Part shown: one piece after another, positions 34,970-43,165 of the stretch
Position numbering within the stretch: position 1 is the stretch's first letter
How the letters are laid out: the number at the start of each line of letters is the position of its first letter
NCBI GenBank assembly: GCA_963743785.1
Contig: CAVURD010000036.1
Location: 36,656 to 100,655 of the forward strand
Direction of reading: 5' to 3'
Origin: Bog-473 sp963743785
Lineage (GTDB): Bacteria > Actinomycetota > Acidimicrobiia > Acidimicrobiales > RAAP-2
Length of the DNA: 64,000 nucleotides
The notes under the pieces: generated by a model
Database searches by the model: none
What the model saw: only the letters and a program-made list of their open reading frames with translations
What the model was told of the DNA's origin: nothing
Made by a program: the position numbers and the translations under genes

Positions 34970-34976
34970 GGGGCCC

Positions 34977-37059
34977 ATGACGCCGGTGCTGGAGGTTGAG
35001 CGCCTCCGGACGGAGTTCCGCATGCGCACGGCCAACGTCGTTGCGGTCGACGGGGTCTCCTTCCAGGTCAACCAGGGGGAGTGCGTCGGGATCGTCGGGT
35101 GAGTCGGGCTGCGGCAAGAGCACGACCGGCTTCTCGATCATGCGGCTGCTGCCGATCAACGGCCATCTGACCGACGGCCGGATCATGTTGAACGGCCGGG
35201 ACCTGGCCGGCCTCTCGGAGAAGGAGATGCAGGGGGTCCGCGGCGACGAAGTGGCCCTCATCCCGCAGGACCCCTTGACGTCGCTGAACCCGACCATGAC
35301 CATCGGTCGTCAGATCGGTGAGGCCGTCCGGCTGCACCGCGACGTGAGCCGTCAGCAGGTTCGGGACCGGGCCCTGGAAGTCTTGAGCATGGTCGAGATG
35401 CCGCGGCCGGCCGAACGGCTCGACCAGTACCCCCACGAGCTCTCGGGCGGGCTGCGCCAGCGGGTCATGATTGCCATGGCGCTGGCCTGCGAGCCCAAGC
35501 TCCTGATCGCCGACGAGCCGACCACGGCGCTCGACGTCACCATTCAGGCGCAGATCCTCGATCTCATCGACGACCTGCGCGAACGCCTGCGCATGGCGGT
35601 GGTGCTCATCACCCATGACATGGGCGTCATCGCCGGCCGAACGGACCGCGTGGTCGTGATGTACGCCGGCAAAGTGGCCGAAGAAGCCGACACCGCCGAG
35701 CTGTTCTCCCGCATGCGACATCCCTACTCCGAGGCCCTCCTGGAGTCGGTGCCGAAATTGGATCGTAGCCCGGCCGATCGGCTGCTCAGCATTTCCGGCC
35801 TGCCGCCTGACCTCTCGCAGACCATCACCAACTGCCGCTTCGCCCCGCGCTGCCAGTACGCCACGGATCAATGCCGGGCCGAGGACCCCCCGCTGGAGGA
35901 CGTGGCCGGCGGGTCGGCCCATCACCGGTTCGCCTGCTTCCACCCGGTCAGTCACCACCTGGCGGTGGCGGCCACCGTGGTCGGAGCCGCCGAGGACCCC
36001 CGTTTAGAGGCCCGCCGTCAGGAGGTGTCGGCACTGCCCGAGATCCTCCGGGTCGATGGTCTGGTCAAGGAATTCCCGGTGCTCGGGGGCAGCGTGGTCC
36101 GTCGGACCATCGGCACCGTCAAGGCCGTGTCCGATATCGCCTTCTCGGTCCGGCGGGGCGAGACGTTCGGGCTGGTCGGCGAGTCGGGCTGCGGAAAGAC
36201 CACCGTCGGCAGGTTGATCGTCGCCCTGGAGCGGCCCAACGCCGGCACCATCGAGTTCGAGGGGCATGACGTGCATGCGCTGGCCGGAGGGGAATTGCGC
36301 TCGCGCCGACGTGACCTCCAGTTGATGTTCCAGGATCCCTACGCCTCACTCGATCCCCGCATGCGGGTGGGTTCGATCATCCGGGAACCGCTCCGGGTCC
36401 AAAGGGTCGGATCGACCAAGGAGCAGGACGAGCGGGTGCGCAGCCTGCTGAGCGAGGTCGGGCTGAGCGATCAGGCCCTGGGGCGCTACCCGCACGAGTT
36501 CTCGGGCGGCCAGCGGCAACGGATCGGACTGGCCCGTGCGTTGGCGCTTGACCCCAAGTTGGTGGTGGCGGACGAACCCGTGTCGGCACTCGACGTCTCG
36601 GTGCAGGCTCAGATCCTCAATCTCATGAAGGACCTGCAGGCCCGGCATGGCTTGACCTTCCTGATGATCTCCCATGATCTGGCCGTCATCCGCTACATGG
36701 CCGACACCATCGGGGTCATGTATCTCGGCAAGTTGGTCGAGCTCGGACCGGCGGCCCAGATCTACGAGCACCCGGCCCACCCGTACACCAAAGGCCTGCT
36801 CGAAGCGGTGCCGGTGCCAGACGTGAATATCAAGGTCCACACCGTGGGGGAGACGGCGGTGCGGGGCGAGTTGCCCTCGGCCGTGGACCCTCCTTCGGGT
36901 TGTCGCTTCCGCACTCGGTGCCCCAGGGCCGAAGCGCTCTGTGCCGAGGTCGAGCCGGCCTACAGCCAGTTTGGCGGTGGGCACGTCGCGGCCTGCCACT
37001 TCCCGCTGGAGACGCCGGTGACGTTGACGACCGCCGCCGCTCCCGCCGGCAACGGCTGA
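34977..37059 (+). CDS. Oligopeptide ABC transporter, fused double ATPase (DppD-DppF type)
   Basis: About 693 residues with two complete ABC ATPase domains. Domain 1 has Walker A GESGCGKST, signature LSGGLRQRV and Walker B LLIADEPTTALD. It ends with the peptide-transporter iron-sulfur-like Cys motif CRFAPRCQYATDQC. Domain 2 repeats the set: GESGCGKTT, FSGGQRQRIG, LVVADEPVSALD, and CRFRTRCPRAEALC. The subunit powers peptide import with the two permeases and binding protein convergent at 37-41 kb. An extra G in GTCGGGTGAG at about 35098 introduces a stop inside Walker A; without it the frame is whole from the ATG at 34977. A leaderless -10 box precedes that ATG. Confidence 0.9.
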
Positions 37060-37076
37060 GAGTGCCCCGGTCGACC

Positions 37077-38069
37077 TCAGCGCCGCTGCAGTCGGACCTC
37101 GAGTGAGTCACGGAGCGCGTCGCCCACGAAGTTGAGCGCCACCACCACCAGGATGATGGCGATCCCGGCCGGGTAGATCTCCCACCACCAACCGTTTCCG
37201 GCTGCGTCCGCTCCGGCGGAGAGCATGCTGCCCCAGTCCGTACCAGGCGCCGGGATCCCGAAGCCGAGGTAGCCGAGGGCGGCCAGCAGGAGGATCGAGT
37301 CGGCCACCTGGAAAGTGGCGAACACCACAATGGTTCCGACCGAATTGGGGATGATGTGCCGGCCGACGATGCGGCCCCCGCGTCCGCCCATGACCCGCAC
37401 CGCCTGGACGTATTCGCGGACGCGCAGGGTCAGCGTTTCACCTCGTATCAGTCGGGCCGGAATGAGCCAACTGACGAAGGCGATGATGAGGATGATGAGC
37501 CCTTCGCTCGAGCTGAAGATGGTCACCATGGCGATCAGCAGGAAGAGGATGGGGATGGAGAGAAGCATGTCGACGAACCGCATCATGGCGGCGTCGACCG
37601 AGCCGCCGAAGAAGCCCGCCGTGGCGCCGAACAGGACGCCGACCACCGTGGCGACGAAGGCGGAGGCGAACCCCACGATCAGCGACGTCTGGCCGCCGTA
37701 CATGAGTCGACCCAGGATGTCGAAGCCCGTGCTGTCGGTTCCCAGTGGGTGACCAGCCTGTGGTGCACCATTCTCGATGGTGCCGAGCACGGCCTGCTGG
37801 TTGGTCTGGTCGGTGTGGTAGAGGTGCGGCCCGACGAAGCAGAACAGCACGAAGGCCACGATGATGATGAGCCCGACCACGGCCATCTTGTTCTGGATGA
37901 AGACGCGACCGATCTGGACGAACATGCCGCCGCCCTGGGTCGACTCGCCCCCCTCGGGGACGGCGACCAGCTCCATCGGCGTGATGGCCTCGCCCATACC
38001 AAGGCCCAACGGCAGTCGGGTGCTGGCGGCGTCGGTGCCGAAGACAGGATCCTCGTGGATATCGGTCAT
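37077..38069 (-). CDS. Peptide ABC transporter permease, DppC type
   Basis: A 330-residue inner-membrane permease. A cytosolic N-tail of about 60 residues precedes the first helix (MAVVGLIIIVAFVLFCFVGPHLY). After the usual HPLGTDSTGFDILGRLMYGGQTSL segment come five helices and the EAA loop equivalent, REYVQAVRVMGGRGGRIVGRHIIPNSVGTIVV. Length matches DppC/OppC with a longer N-tail. The ATG at 38069 overlaps the dppB-like stop by four bases (ATGA). It is the last gene of the binding protein-permease-permease operon and is convergent with the ATPase gene, 17 bases away. It is intact. Confidence 0.9.
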   Translation of the reverse strand: MTDIHEDPVFGTDAASTRLPLGLGMGEAITPMELVAVPEGGESTQGGGMFVQIGRVFIQNKMAVVGLIIIVAFVLFCFVGPHLYHTDQTNQQAVLGTIENGAPQAGHPLGTDSTGFDILGRLMYGGQTSLIVGFASAFVATVVGVLFGATAGFFGGSVDAAMMRFVDMLLSIPILFLLIAMVTIFSSSEGLIILIIAFVSWLIPARLIRGETLTLRVREYVQAVRVMGGRGGRIVGRHIIPNSVGTIVVFATFQVADSILLLAALGYLGFGIPAPGTDWGSMLSAGADAAGNGWWWEIYPAGIAIILVVVALNFVGDALRDSLEVRLQRR

Positions 38070-39025
38070 GCCGCCGCCCTCCCGAACCTGATGCGTGGAT
38101 CGGCCACGGCGTAGAGGATGTCGGCCAGAAGCGACCCGAATACCGTGGCTATGGTGATGACGAGGGTGGTGCCGAGGACCAGGGGGATGTCGTCGTTCTG
38201 GGCGGCCTGCACGGTGAGGTAGCCCATGCCCGGGTAGTTGAACACGTTCTCGGTGATGAGGGCCCCGCTCACGATGGCCGGAAGCGACAGGCCGATCAAG
38301 GTGAGGATGGGGATGAGGGCATTGCGCAAGGCGTGCCCGTAGAGGACCACCCGTTGGTTGGCTCCCTTGGCCCGCGCCGTGCGTATGTAGTCCTCGGCCA
38401 GTGCGTCCATCATGGAGGAGCGCATGTAGCGACTGAAGGAGGCGATGGTGATGGCGCACAACGTGATCATGGGCATGATGAAGGCGCGGGGATCGGTGAA
38501 CACGGCCCAGGCCGACGCATCGGAGGGCGGTTGTGACGGCAGCAAATGGTGGTCGAAGGAGAAGAAGATGATGAGGAGCGTCCCCAGCAGGAAGGGGGGC
38601 ATGGCGTAGAAGATGAAGGACAGCGCGGTCAGGCCGTAGTCGGCCGGCGTGTTGCGCTTGACCACCTGCAGGATGCCGAGGGGGATGGCAATGATAAGGG
38701 CGATCACCGTGGCCGTCCCGACCAGGACCAGGGTCTTGGGCAGGTACTCGGCGATCACCGCTTCGACCGGCTGGGTGCGCTTGTACGAATAGCCCAGATT
38801 GAGATGGGGCAGACCGATGATGTAGTGCCAGAACTGCACCCACAACGGCTGGCTGTAGCCGTTCAGGATGTTCCAATGCCGGCAGAACGTCACCGTGGCC
38901 TTGGGCCCGTTGACGGCCTTGCACTCGCCGCCCGGAATTAACTGGCTGAGGATGAAGACGATCAGGATGACGCCCAGGATGACGATGAGCGCCTGTACGA
39001 AGCGTCGGAAGATGAACCCCGTCAT
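38066..39025 (-). CDS. Peptide ABC transporter permease, DppB type
   Basis: A 319-residue permease with six predicted helices. N-terminal FIFRRFVQALIVILGVILIVFILSQLIPG is the usual first helix, and NLGYSYKRTQPVEAVIAEYLPKTL leads into the second. The EAA loop reads DYIRTARAKGANQRVVLYGHALRNALIPILT, and the family end GMGYLTVQAAQNDDIPLVLG is present. An insertion near residues 35-55, with two Cys, lies in the first external loop. It heterodimerises with the downstream DppC-like protein. ATG start; the stop overlaps the next gene. The 110-base gap from the binding-protein gene shows no strong terminator, so one transcript is likely. Confidence 0.9.
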   Translation of the reverse strand: MTGFIFRRFVQALIVILGVILIVFILSQLIPGGECKAVNGPKATVTFCRHWNILNGYSQPLWVQFWHYIIGLPHLNLGYSYKRTQPVEAVIAEYLPKTLVLVGTATVIALIIAIPLGILQVVKRNTPADYGLTALSFIFYAMPPFLLGTLLIIFFSFDHHLLPSQPPSDASAWAVFTDPRAFIMPMITLCAITIASFSRYMRSSMMDALAEDYIRTARAKGANQRVVLYGHALRNALIPILTLIGLSLPAIVSGALITENVFNYPGMGYLTVQAAQNDDIPLVLGTTLVITIATVFGSLLADILYAVADPRIRFGRAAA

Positions 39026-39135
39026 GTCGGTGCGACCATACAGCGACTGCCCCCGGGCGGGTCGTGTGGCCCACCCGGGGGGAATGCCGCGGCGGCCGTG
39101 GGGTCAACGGTCATCCGCAACCCCACGGCCTCAGG

Positions 39136-41037
39136 TCAGCTCGCCCAGCGCCAGTTCTCCGGCGTGATGGCCTGCAGCACATTCAGCGGCGTGGCCCCCT
39201 TGAGATTGGTGGCGATCTCGTTGAACGGGTTGGCGTAGTTCGGTTGGTACACCACCGGGAGCTGTTGGGCCAGGTAGTTCTCGTACTTGGACAGCGTCAC
39301 GTCCTGGAAGTTGGTGGCCTTGATGTTGGCGTCGTTGGTCGGGTTCGAGTAGCTGCCCGAGTTGGAGCCCGCACCGGTCTGGAAGATCTCCTCCCCCGAT
39401 GGGTAGTAGTCGGGCGAGAAGATCCACCCTGCACCCCAGTTCTCCAGCTGCCACGTGCATCCGCTGCCGCTGCACGGCGTGGCGTTCCCGATCACCGTGT
39501 CGAACGTGCCGGTGGAGAGGGTCATGTTGATGCCAGCGGAGGACCAACTCGACTTCTCGGCGTTCATCGTGTCGGTGATCTGCGACAGGCCACCGGCGTA
39601 CTGGAGGTCGAAGGCCAGCTTGGCGCCCTTGGGGATCCCAGCGCCGCACTGCCCGGCCGCCGTGCCCGGCTTCTGGCACACATCGGTACCTCCGGCGACC
39701 ACACTCCACCCGTGACTGCTCAGCAGACTCTTGGCTTTTGAGGGGTTGTACGGATACGGGTTGGTCTTCTCATAGGACGTGGCGTAGGCATTCTGCGGTT
39801 CGGACGGCACGGGGCCATAGGTCCCGACGCCGTATCCGTGGGCGAAGCTCTTGATGTAGGCCGGCTGATCGACCAGGTACTGCACGGCCTGGCGGAAGTA
39901 GAGCTGGCTGAAGATCTTGCCGGCGTTCCCACCGTCAGCGGTCGAATTGAAGTTGTAGGGGAAGTAGTTGATGGCCCAGCTGTACAACGGGTTCAAGTTG
40001 TACTTCCCGGCCAGACGGGGGTTGTTGGCGCCCGGCGTGAACACCGACTGGGCCGGGGCCGTGATGTCCTGGACGGGCAGGTAGCCGTAACTGAGCTGGC
40101 CGCCGACCAGTGCGTTGTATTCGGCCGTGTCCGAGGTGAAGGGCTCTTCCTTGAAGGTCTTGATGGTGGGCTTGGTCGGGCCCGAGTAGGTCGGGTTGGC
40201 CGCCATCGTGACGTTGCCGGTGGCGTCAAAGCCGGTCAGGTGCCACGGCCCGTCGACCACTTGCCAGAGCGGATTGGTGGCGTAGGTCGGCAGCGCGTTG
40301 TTGGCCGCCTTCGGGTTGGCGGGGTCGTACCCCGCCTGGTTGGACAGGAAGGTGTAGACCGCGGTGCACGCGGCGTCGGCCGTGCCGAATGCGGCCGAGG
40401 AGCACCCGCCTGATCCGGGAGCGCCGCCCGTTGAGGTCGTGTCCCAGGCCATCGGGAACGGCGTGATCTGGCCCAACTGGTTGTAGGTGTACCAGAACGT
40501 GTTGACCGAGGTCGTCAACTGCAATGTCATCTGGGTCGGGCTGTCGATGGTCACACTCTTGATGGAGTCGGGGATGCTGGCGCCACCAGGGGCGTACGCG
40601 GCCCAGTTGGCCTTCTCGGCGTGCAGCATGTTCAGGAAGAACATGATGTCCTGGGTGGTCACCGTTTCACCGTTGGACCACTTGTAGTCCTTGAGGTTGA
40701 TGGTCAGGGTGGAATTGTTGTTGGTGTAGGCCGGTTGGTCGGCCAGGGACAGGTTCTCGTTGAGGCCGGGTGTGGTCCCGTTGCCGAACCAGTAGAGGGG
40801 TCGGTACATGAGGTACTGGAACTCGCTGATATTGGCGACGCTGAAGTAGGTCAGGCTCATGAATGGGAAGATGTAGTTCGGCGGCGTCTGCGGTTGCTCG
40901 GCCCACGACGCCACCGTCGGCGTCGAGGTGGCGGCCCCGCTCGAGGTGATCGGCCCGGCCACGAAGAGCCCCGCCGTGATTGCCCCGGCGGCCATAGCCA
41001 CACAGGCCGACCGCTTGAAAAACCCCTTCAGTTCCAT
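39136..41037 (-). CDS. Peptide ABC transporter substrate-binding protein (SBP family 5)
   Basis: A 633-residue extracytoplasmic solute-binding protein. A signal peptide (KGFFKRSACVAMAAGAITAGLFVAGP) ends near Ala35 and has no lipobox Cys, so unlike many actinobacterial homologues it is either released or anchored by other means. The mature protein shows the family 5 pattern: YRPLYWFGNGTTPGLNENLSLADQPAY, then LKDYKWSNGETVTTQDIMFFLNML, FKEEPFTSDTAEYNALVGG, and a long C-terminal lobe. It is Ser/Thr/Asn-rich and unusually long, suggesting large peptide or glycopeptide ligands. The start ATG at 41037 has AAGGGAG upstream and a 5' hairpin before it. First gene of the operon. Confidence 0.9.
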   Translation of the reverse strand: MELKGFFKRSACVAMAAGAITAGLFVAGPITSSGAATSTPTVASWAEQPQTPPNYIFPFMSLTYFSVANISEFQYLMYRPLYWFGNGTTPGLNENLSLADQPAYTNNNSTLTINLKDYKWSNGETVTTQDIMFFLNMLHAEKANWAAYAPGGASIPDSIKSVTIDSPTQMTLQLTTSVNTFWYTYNQLGQITPFPMAWDTTSTGGAPGSGGCSSAAFGTADAACTAVYTFLSNQAGYDPANPKAANNALPTYATNPLWQVVDGPWHLTGFDATGNVTMAANPTYSGPTKPTIKTFKEEPFTSDTAEYNALVGGQLSYGYLPVQDITAPAQSVFTPGANNPRLAGKYNLNPLYSWAINYFPYNFNSTADGGNAGKIFSQLYFRQAVQYLVDQPAYIKSFAHGYGVGTYGPVPSEPQNAYATSYEKTNPYPYNPSKAKSLLSSHGWSVVAGGTDVCQKPGTAAGQCGAGIPKGAKLAFDLQYAGGLSQITDTMNAEKSSWSSAGINMTLSTGTFDTVIGNATPCSGSGCTWQLENWGAGWIFSPDYYPSGEEIFQTGAGSNSGSYSNPTNDANIKATNFQDVTLSKYENYLAQQLPVVYQPNYANPFNEIATNLKGATPLNVLQAITPENWRWAS

Positions 41038-41041
41038 AGCA

Positions 41042-41073
41042 CTCCCTTGCTATTTGGTCGCCCGGAGGGCGAC
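41042..41073 (-). promoter_or_regulatory. 5' UTR hairpin and ribosome site of the binding-protein gene
   Basis: In the mRNA sense (minus strand) a perfect seven-base stem GTCGCCC-TCC-GGGCGAC (41073-41057) is followed by CAAATAGC and then the ribosome site AAGGGAG (41048-41042) before the ATG at 41037. It could protect the 5' end or modulate translation. Read on the plus strand, the same stem is followed by GTTTTT and could act as a terminator for antisense transcription. Confidence 0.45.
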
Positions 41074-41312
41074 GTTTTTGTTGCGCCTTCCGCCACCCCA
41101 TCGGCGGAAGATTCCGTAAACGTAACGCAACTGCCACATAAGGTGTGGAGTGAACCATCAATTTTTCGTTGAGTTCGCGGGTTTGGGCGGAGTGGAACGG
41201 TGTCTGGCGACCGCTCACACACGATTCATGCGTCGGAGGGGCGGCACACGTCCGATGTGCTCTATCTGGGAACCAGCTGTGTACCCCCTGCGTGGCCGAT
41301 AGGGGCCGCCGT

Positions 41313-41318
41313 TACACT
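41313..41318 (+). promoter_or_regulatory. Possible -10 box (TACACT) for the DMT transporter
   Basis: TACACT ends twelve bases before the ATG at 41331, giving a leader of about five bases. Apart from this and the 5' UTR hairpin, the 41038-41330 interval shows nothing else I can support. Confidence 0.35.
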
Positions 41319-41330
41319 TGGGGCGGAACG

Positions 41331-42288
41331 ATGGTCTACGTCCTTGCTCTCGCGGCTGCGTTGTCCAACGCGCTGACGAGCGTGTTCCAGCGCATGGGCG
41401 TCGAGGACGCCCCGCAGGAGTCGACCATGACGCTGAGTTTGATGACTCACGCCATCCGTCGTGGCATCTGGCTCCTGGGGTTCTTCTTCATGGTCTGCTC
41501 CTTTCTCCTGCAGGCCTTTGCCCTGCACGCCGGCCGGCTCTCGGTGGTCCAGCCGATACTGACGATGGAATTGTTGTTCCTCGTCTTCATTTTGGGGACG
41601 TACTTCGGGTACAAGATCACCCTCCGCGAATGGATCGGCGCCTCCGCCATTGCCTTCGGTCTTTCGGGTTTCCTGGTGTTCTCCAACCCCGGTGGGGGAA
41701 ACGAGGTCCCGAGCAACCTGGACTGGATCTTGGTCGGGAGCTTCGGCCAGCGCGGCCATCGTGGTGACCGTGGTGGCGACCCGATGGGGGCCACGTTGGT
41801 GGAAGGCGGCCATGTTCGGATCCGCGGCCGCGATTTCATTCGCCTTCACGGCTGCTCTGATCAAAGTGGTCGGTAACTATGCCGCCCGGGACTGGGTCAG
41901 CCTCTTCGTGCACTGGCAGACCTACGGTCTCGTCGTGTTCGGTCTGGCCGGCCTCTTTCTGACGCAGAACGCCTTCCACGCCGGACCGCTGGCGGCGTCG
42001 CAGTCGACCCTGGTGCTGGTCGACCCTCTGGCCAGCATCCTGTTCGGCATCGCGCTTTTCGGCGACAGTCTGCGGACGGCCAACCCCTGGGGCCCCTTGG
42101 AAGCGGTCTCGCTCCTGGTCATGTTCGCCGGTGCCGTCTTCCTGTCCAACTCACCGCTGGTCACAGGGCTGCGGGGCGAGGGCAAGGGTGCGGAATACGA
42201 AGACCTGCTCTCCCGTCGGGTGAAGCATTTCGACCGAGACGAGGTGGAGCTGGCCGACAACGGCCTGCCGCCCTTCTCCCCGACCTAG
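41331..42288 (+). CDS. DMT-superfamily (EamA/NIPA-like) transporter, frame broken
   Basis: A membrane protein of about 318 residues with roughly ten helices. The first frame has VYVLALAAALSNALTSVFQRMG, GIWLLGFFFMVCSFLLQAFAL, VVQPILTMELLFLVFILGTYFGYKI and ASAIAFGLSGFLVFS. The second begins ASASAAIVVTVVATRWG, then AAAISFAFTAALIKVVG, STLVLVDPLASILFGIALFGD and AVSLLVMFAGAVFLSN, with a hydrophilic cytoplasmic tail. This two-repeat layout is that of drug/metabolite transporters; QPILTMELLF and STLVLVDPLASI are the paired helix ends. The substrate is unknown. One extra base near 41742 (in GGGAGC) shifts the frame. The stop lies in a palindrome shared with the convergent hydrolase. Confidence 0.75.
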
Positions 42289-42304
42289 GTGTCCTACACC
42301 TAGG
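42284..42304. terminator. Palindrome CCTAGGTGT-CCT-ACACCTAGG between convergent genes
   Basis: Perfect nine-base arms with a three-base loop overlap the DMT stop codon and precede the convergent hydrolase stop by seven bases. A third partial copy (CTAGGTTT) lies at 42312. It is probably a bidirectional terminator without a real T tract. Confidence 0.5.
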
Positions 42305-42311
42305 TTCCACG

Positions 42312-43104
42312 CTAGGTTTCCGCCCGCGCCAACACCCGGCGGACGAAGGTGGCGAAATGGTCCGGGTGGGACAGATGGGCGCCGTGCTGGGACCCGGCGA
42401 TCTCATAGGTCTCGGCCCCGGGCACGTGGGAGCCGAGCCAGGCCACGGTGGTGCGGTGATGCGCCTGGCTACCCTCTCCCCCCATTCCGAAGACGGTCGG
42501 GGTGGTCAAGTCCAGGACCTCGAACGGCTGCTTCCCGCGCATGAACGTCATATCGGCTACCAGCGCCGGACCGTCGGCCCGGCGGGTGCCGCGCCCTTCG
42601 TCGGTGAGGCGCCTCCAGGCCTCCGGGCTGACCATCCGACCGAAGAAGCGCTCGGCCTCGTCTCCCGGGTCCTCGGCCAGCGGGGACCATTCCCTGGGCC
42701 GGTCCGAGCCGGCCTGCGTGCGTCTGAACCCCAGCCACGGCATGGGTGGTTCATAGGCCCCGATGGCATCGAAGGCCCGGGGCTCGGCCAGCGCCGCGCC
42801 GACCACGACGTCGCCCCCCAGGCTGTGGCCCACCGCCGCCAGGCTGGCGGTTCCGGCCGAGCGCAGCTCGACTCGCCACGTCGAGCAGATCGGCGATGTG
42901 GCCGCCGAGGTCCACCACCCCGCCGCCACGGGAGCCCTGATAGCCGCGCCGGTCGTAAGCCACCGTATTGATGTCGGGCAGCCGGCGCATGACCCGGCGG
43001 AAGCTTTCGGCCCGATCGAGCGAACCATGGACTAGGACGACGGTCGGAGCCGGGGAGGAGGCCGCCGGCCGCTCGATGACGTGGAGGCCGGCGGGGTAGC
43101 TCAT
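42312..43104 (-). CDS. Alpha/beta hydrolase, frame broken
   Basis: About 263 residues of alpha/beta-hydrolase fold. The first frame (43104 to about 42880) gives PTVVLVHGSLDRAESFRRVMRRLPDINTVAYDRRGYQGS, the oxyanion HG motif. The second gives the nucleophile elbow GHSLGGDVV, and near the end SQHGAHLSHPDHF with the catalytic His; an Asp or Glu in between is likely. The family covers esterases, haloperoxidase-like and C-C hydrolases, so the substrate cannot be named. One base is gained near 42875. The ATG at 43104 may use a TATCGT -10 box at 43116-43121, eleven bases upstream. kgd is divergent. Confidence 0.72.
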
Positions 43105-43153
43105 GGGCAGGTGTGACGATATCGCCCCGCCCCAGCTGCCCGAGCGCCCCCGG

Positions 43154-43159
43154 TATGGT
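43154..43159 (+). promoter_or_regulatory. Leaderless -10 box (TATGGT) for kgd
   Basis: TATGGT preceded by CGG ends six bases before the ATG at 43166, where the protein has the conserved Kgd N-terminus. Confidence 0.5.
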
Positions 43160-43165
43160 GGGTCC

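Noticed and set aside
34146..35102. Open frame joining rnhB to the start of the ABC ATPase
   Set aside because: It exists only because of frame errors in both genes; the two families are unrelated and a -10 box precedes the ATPase ATG.
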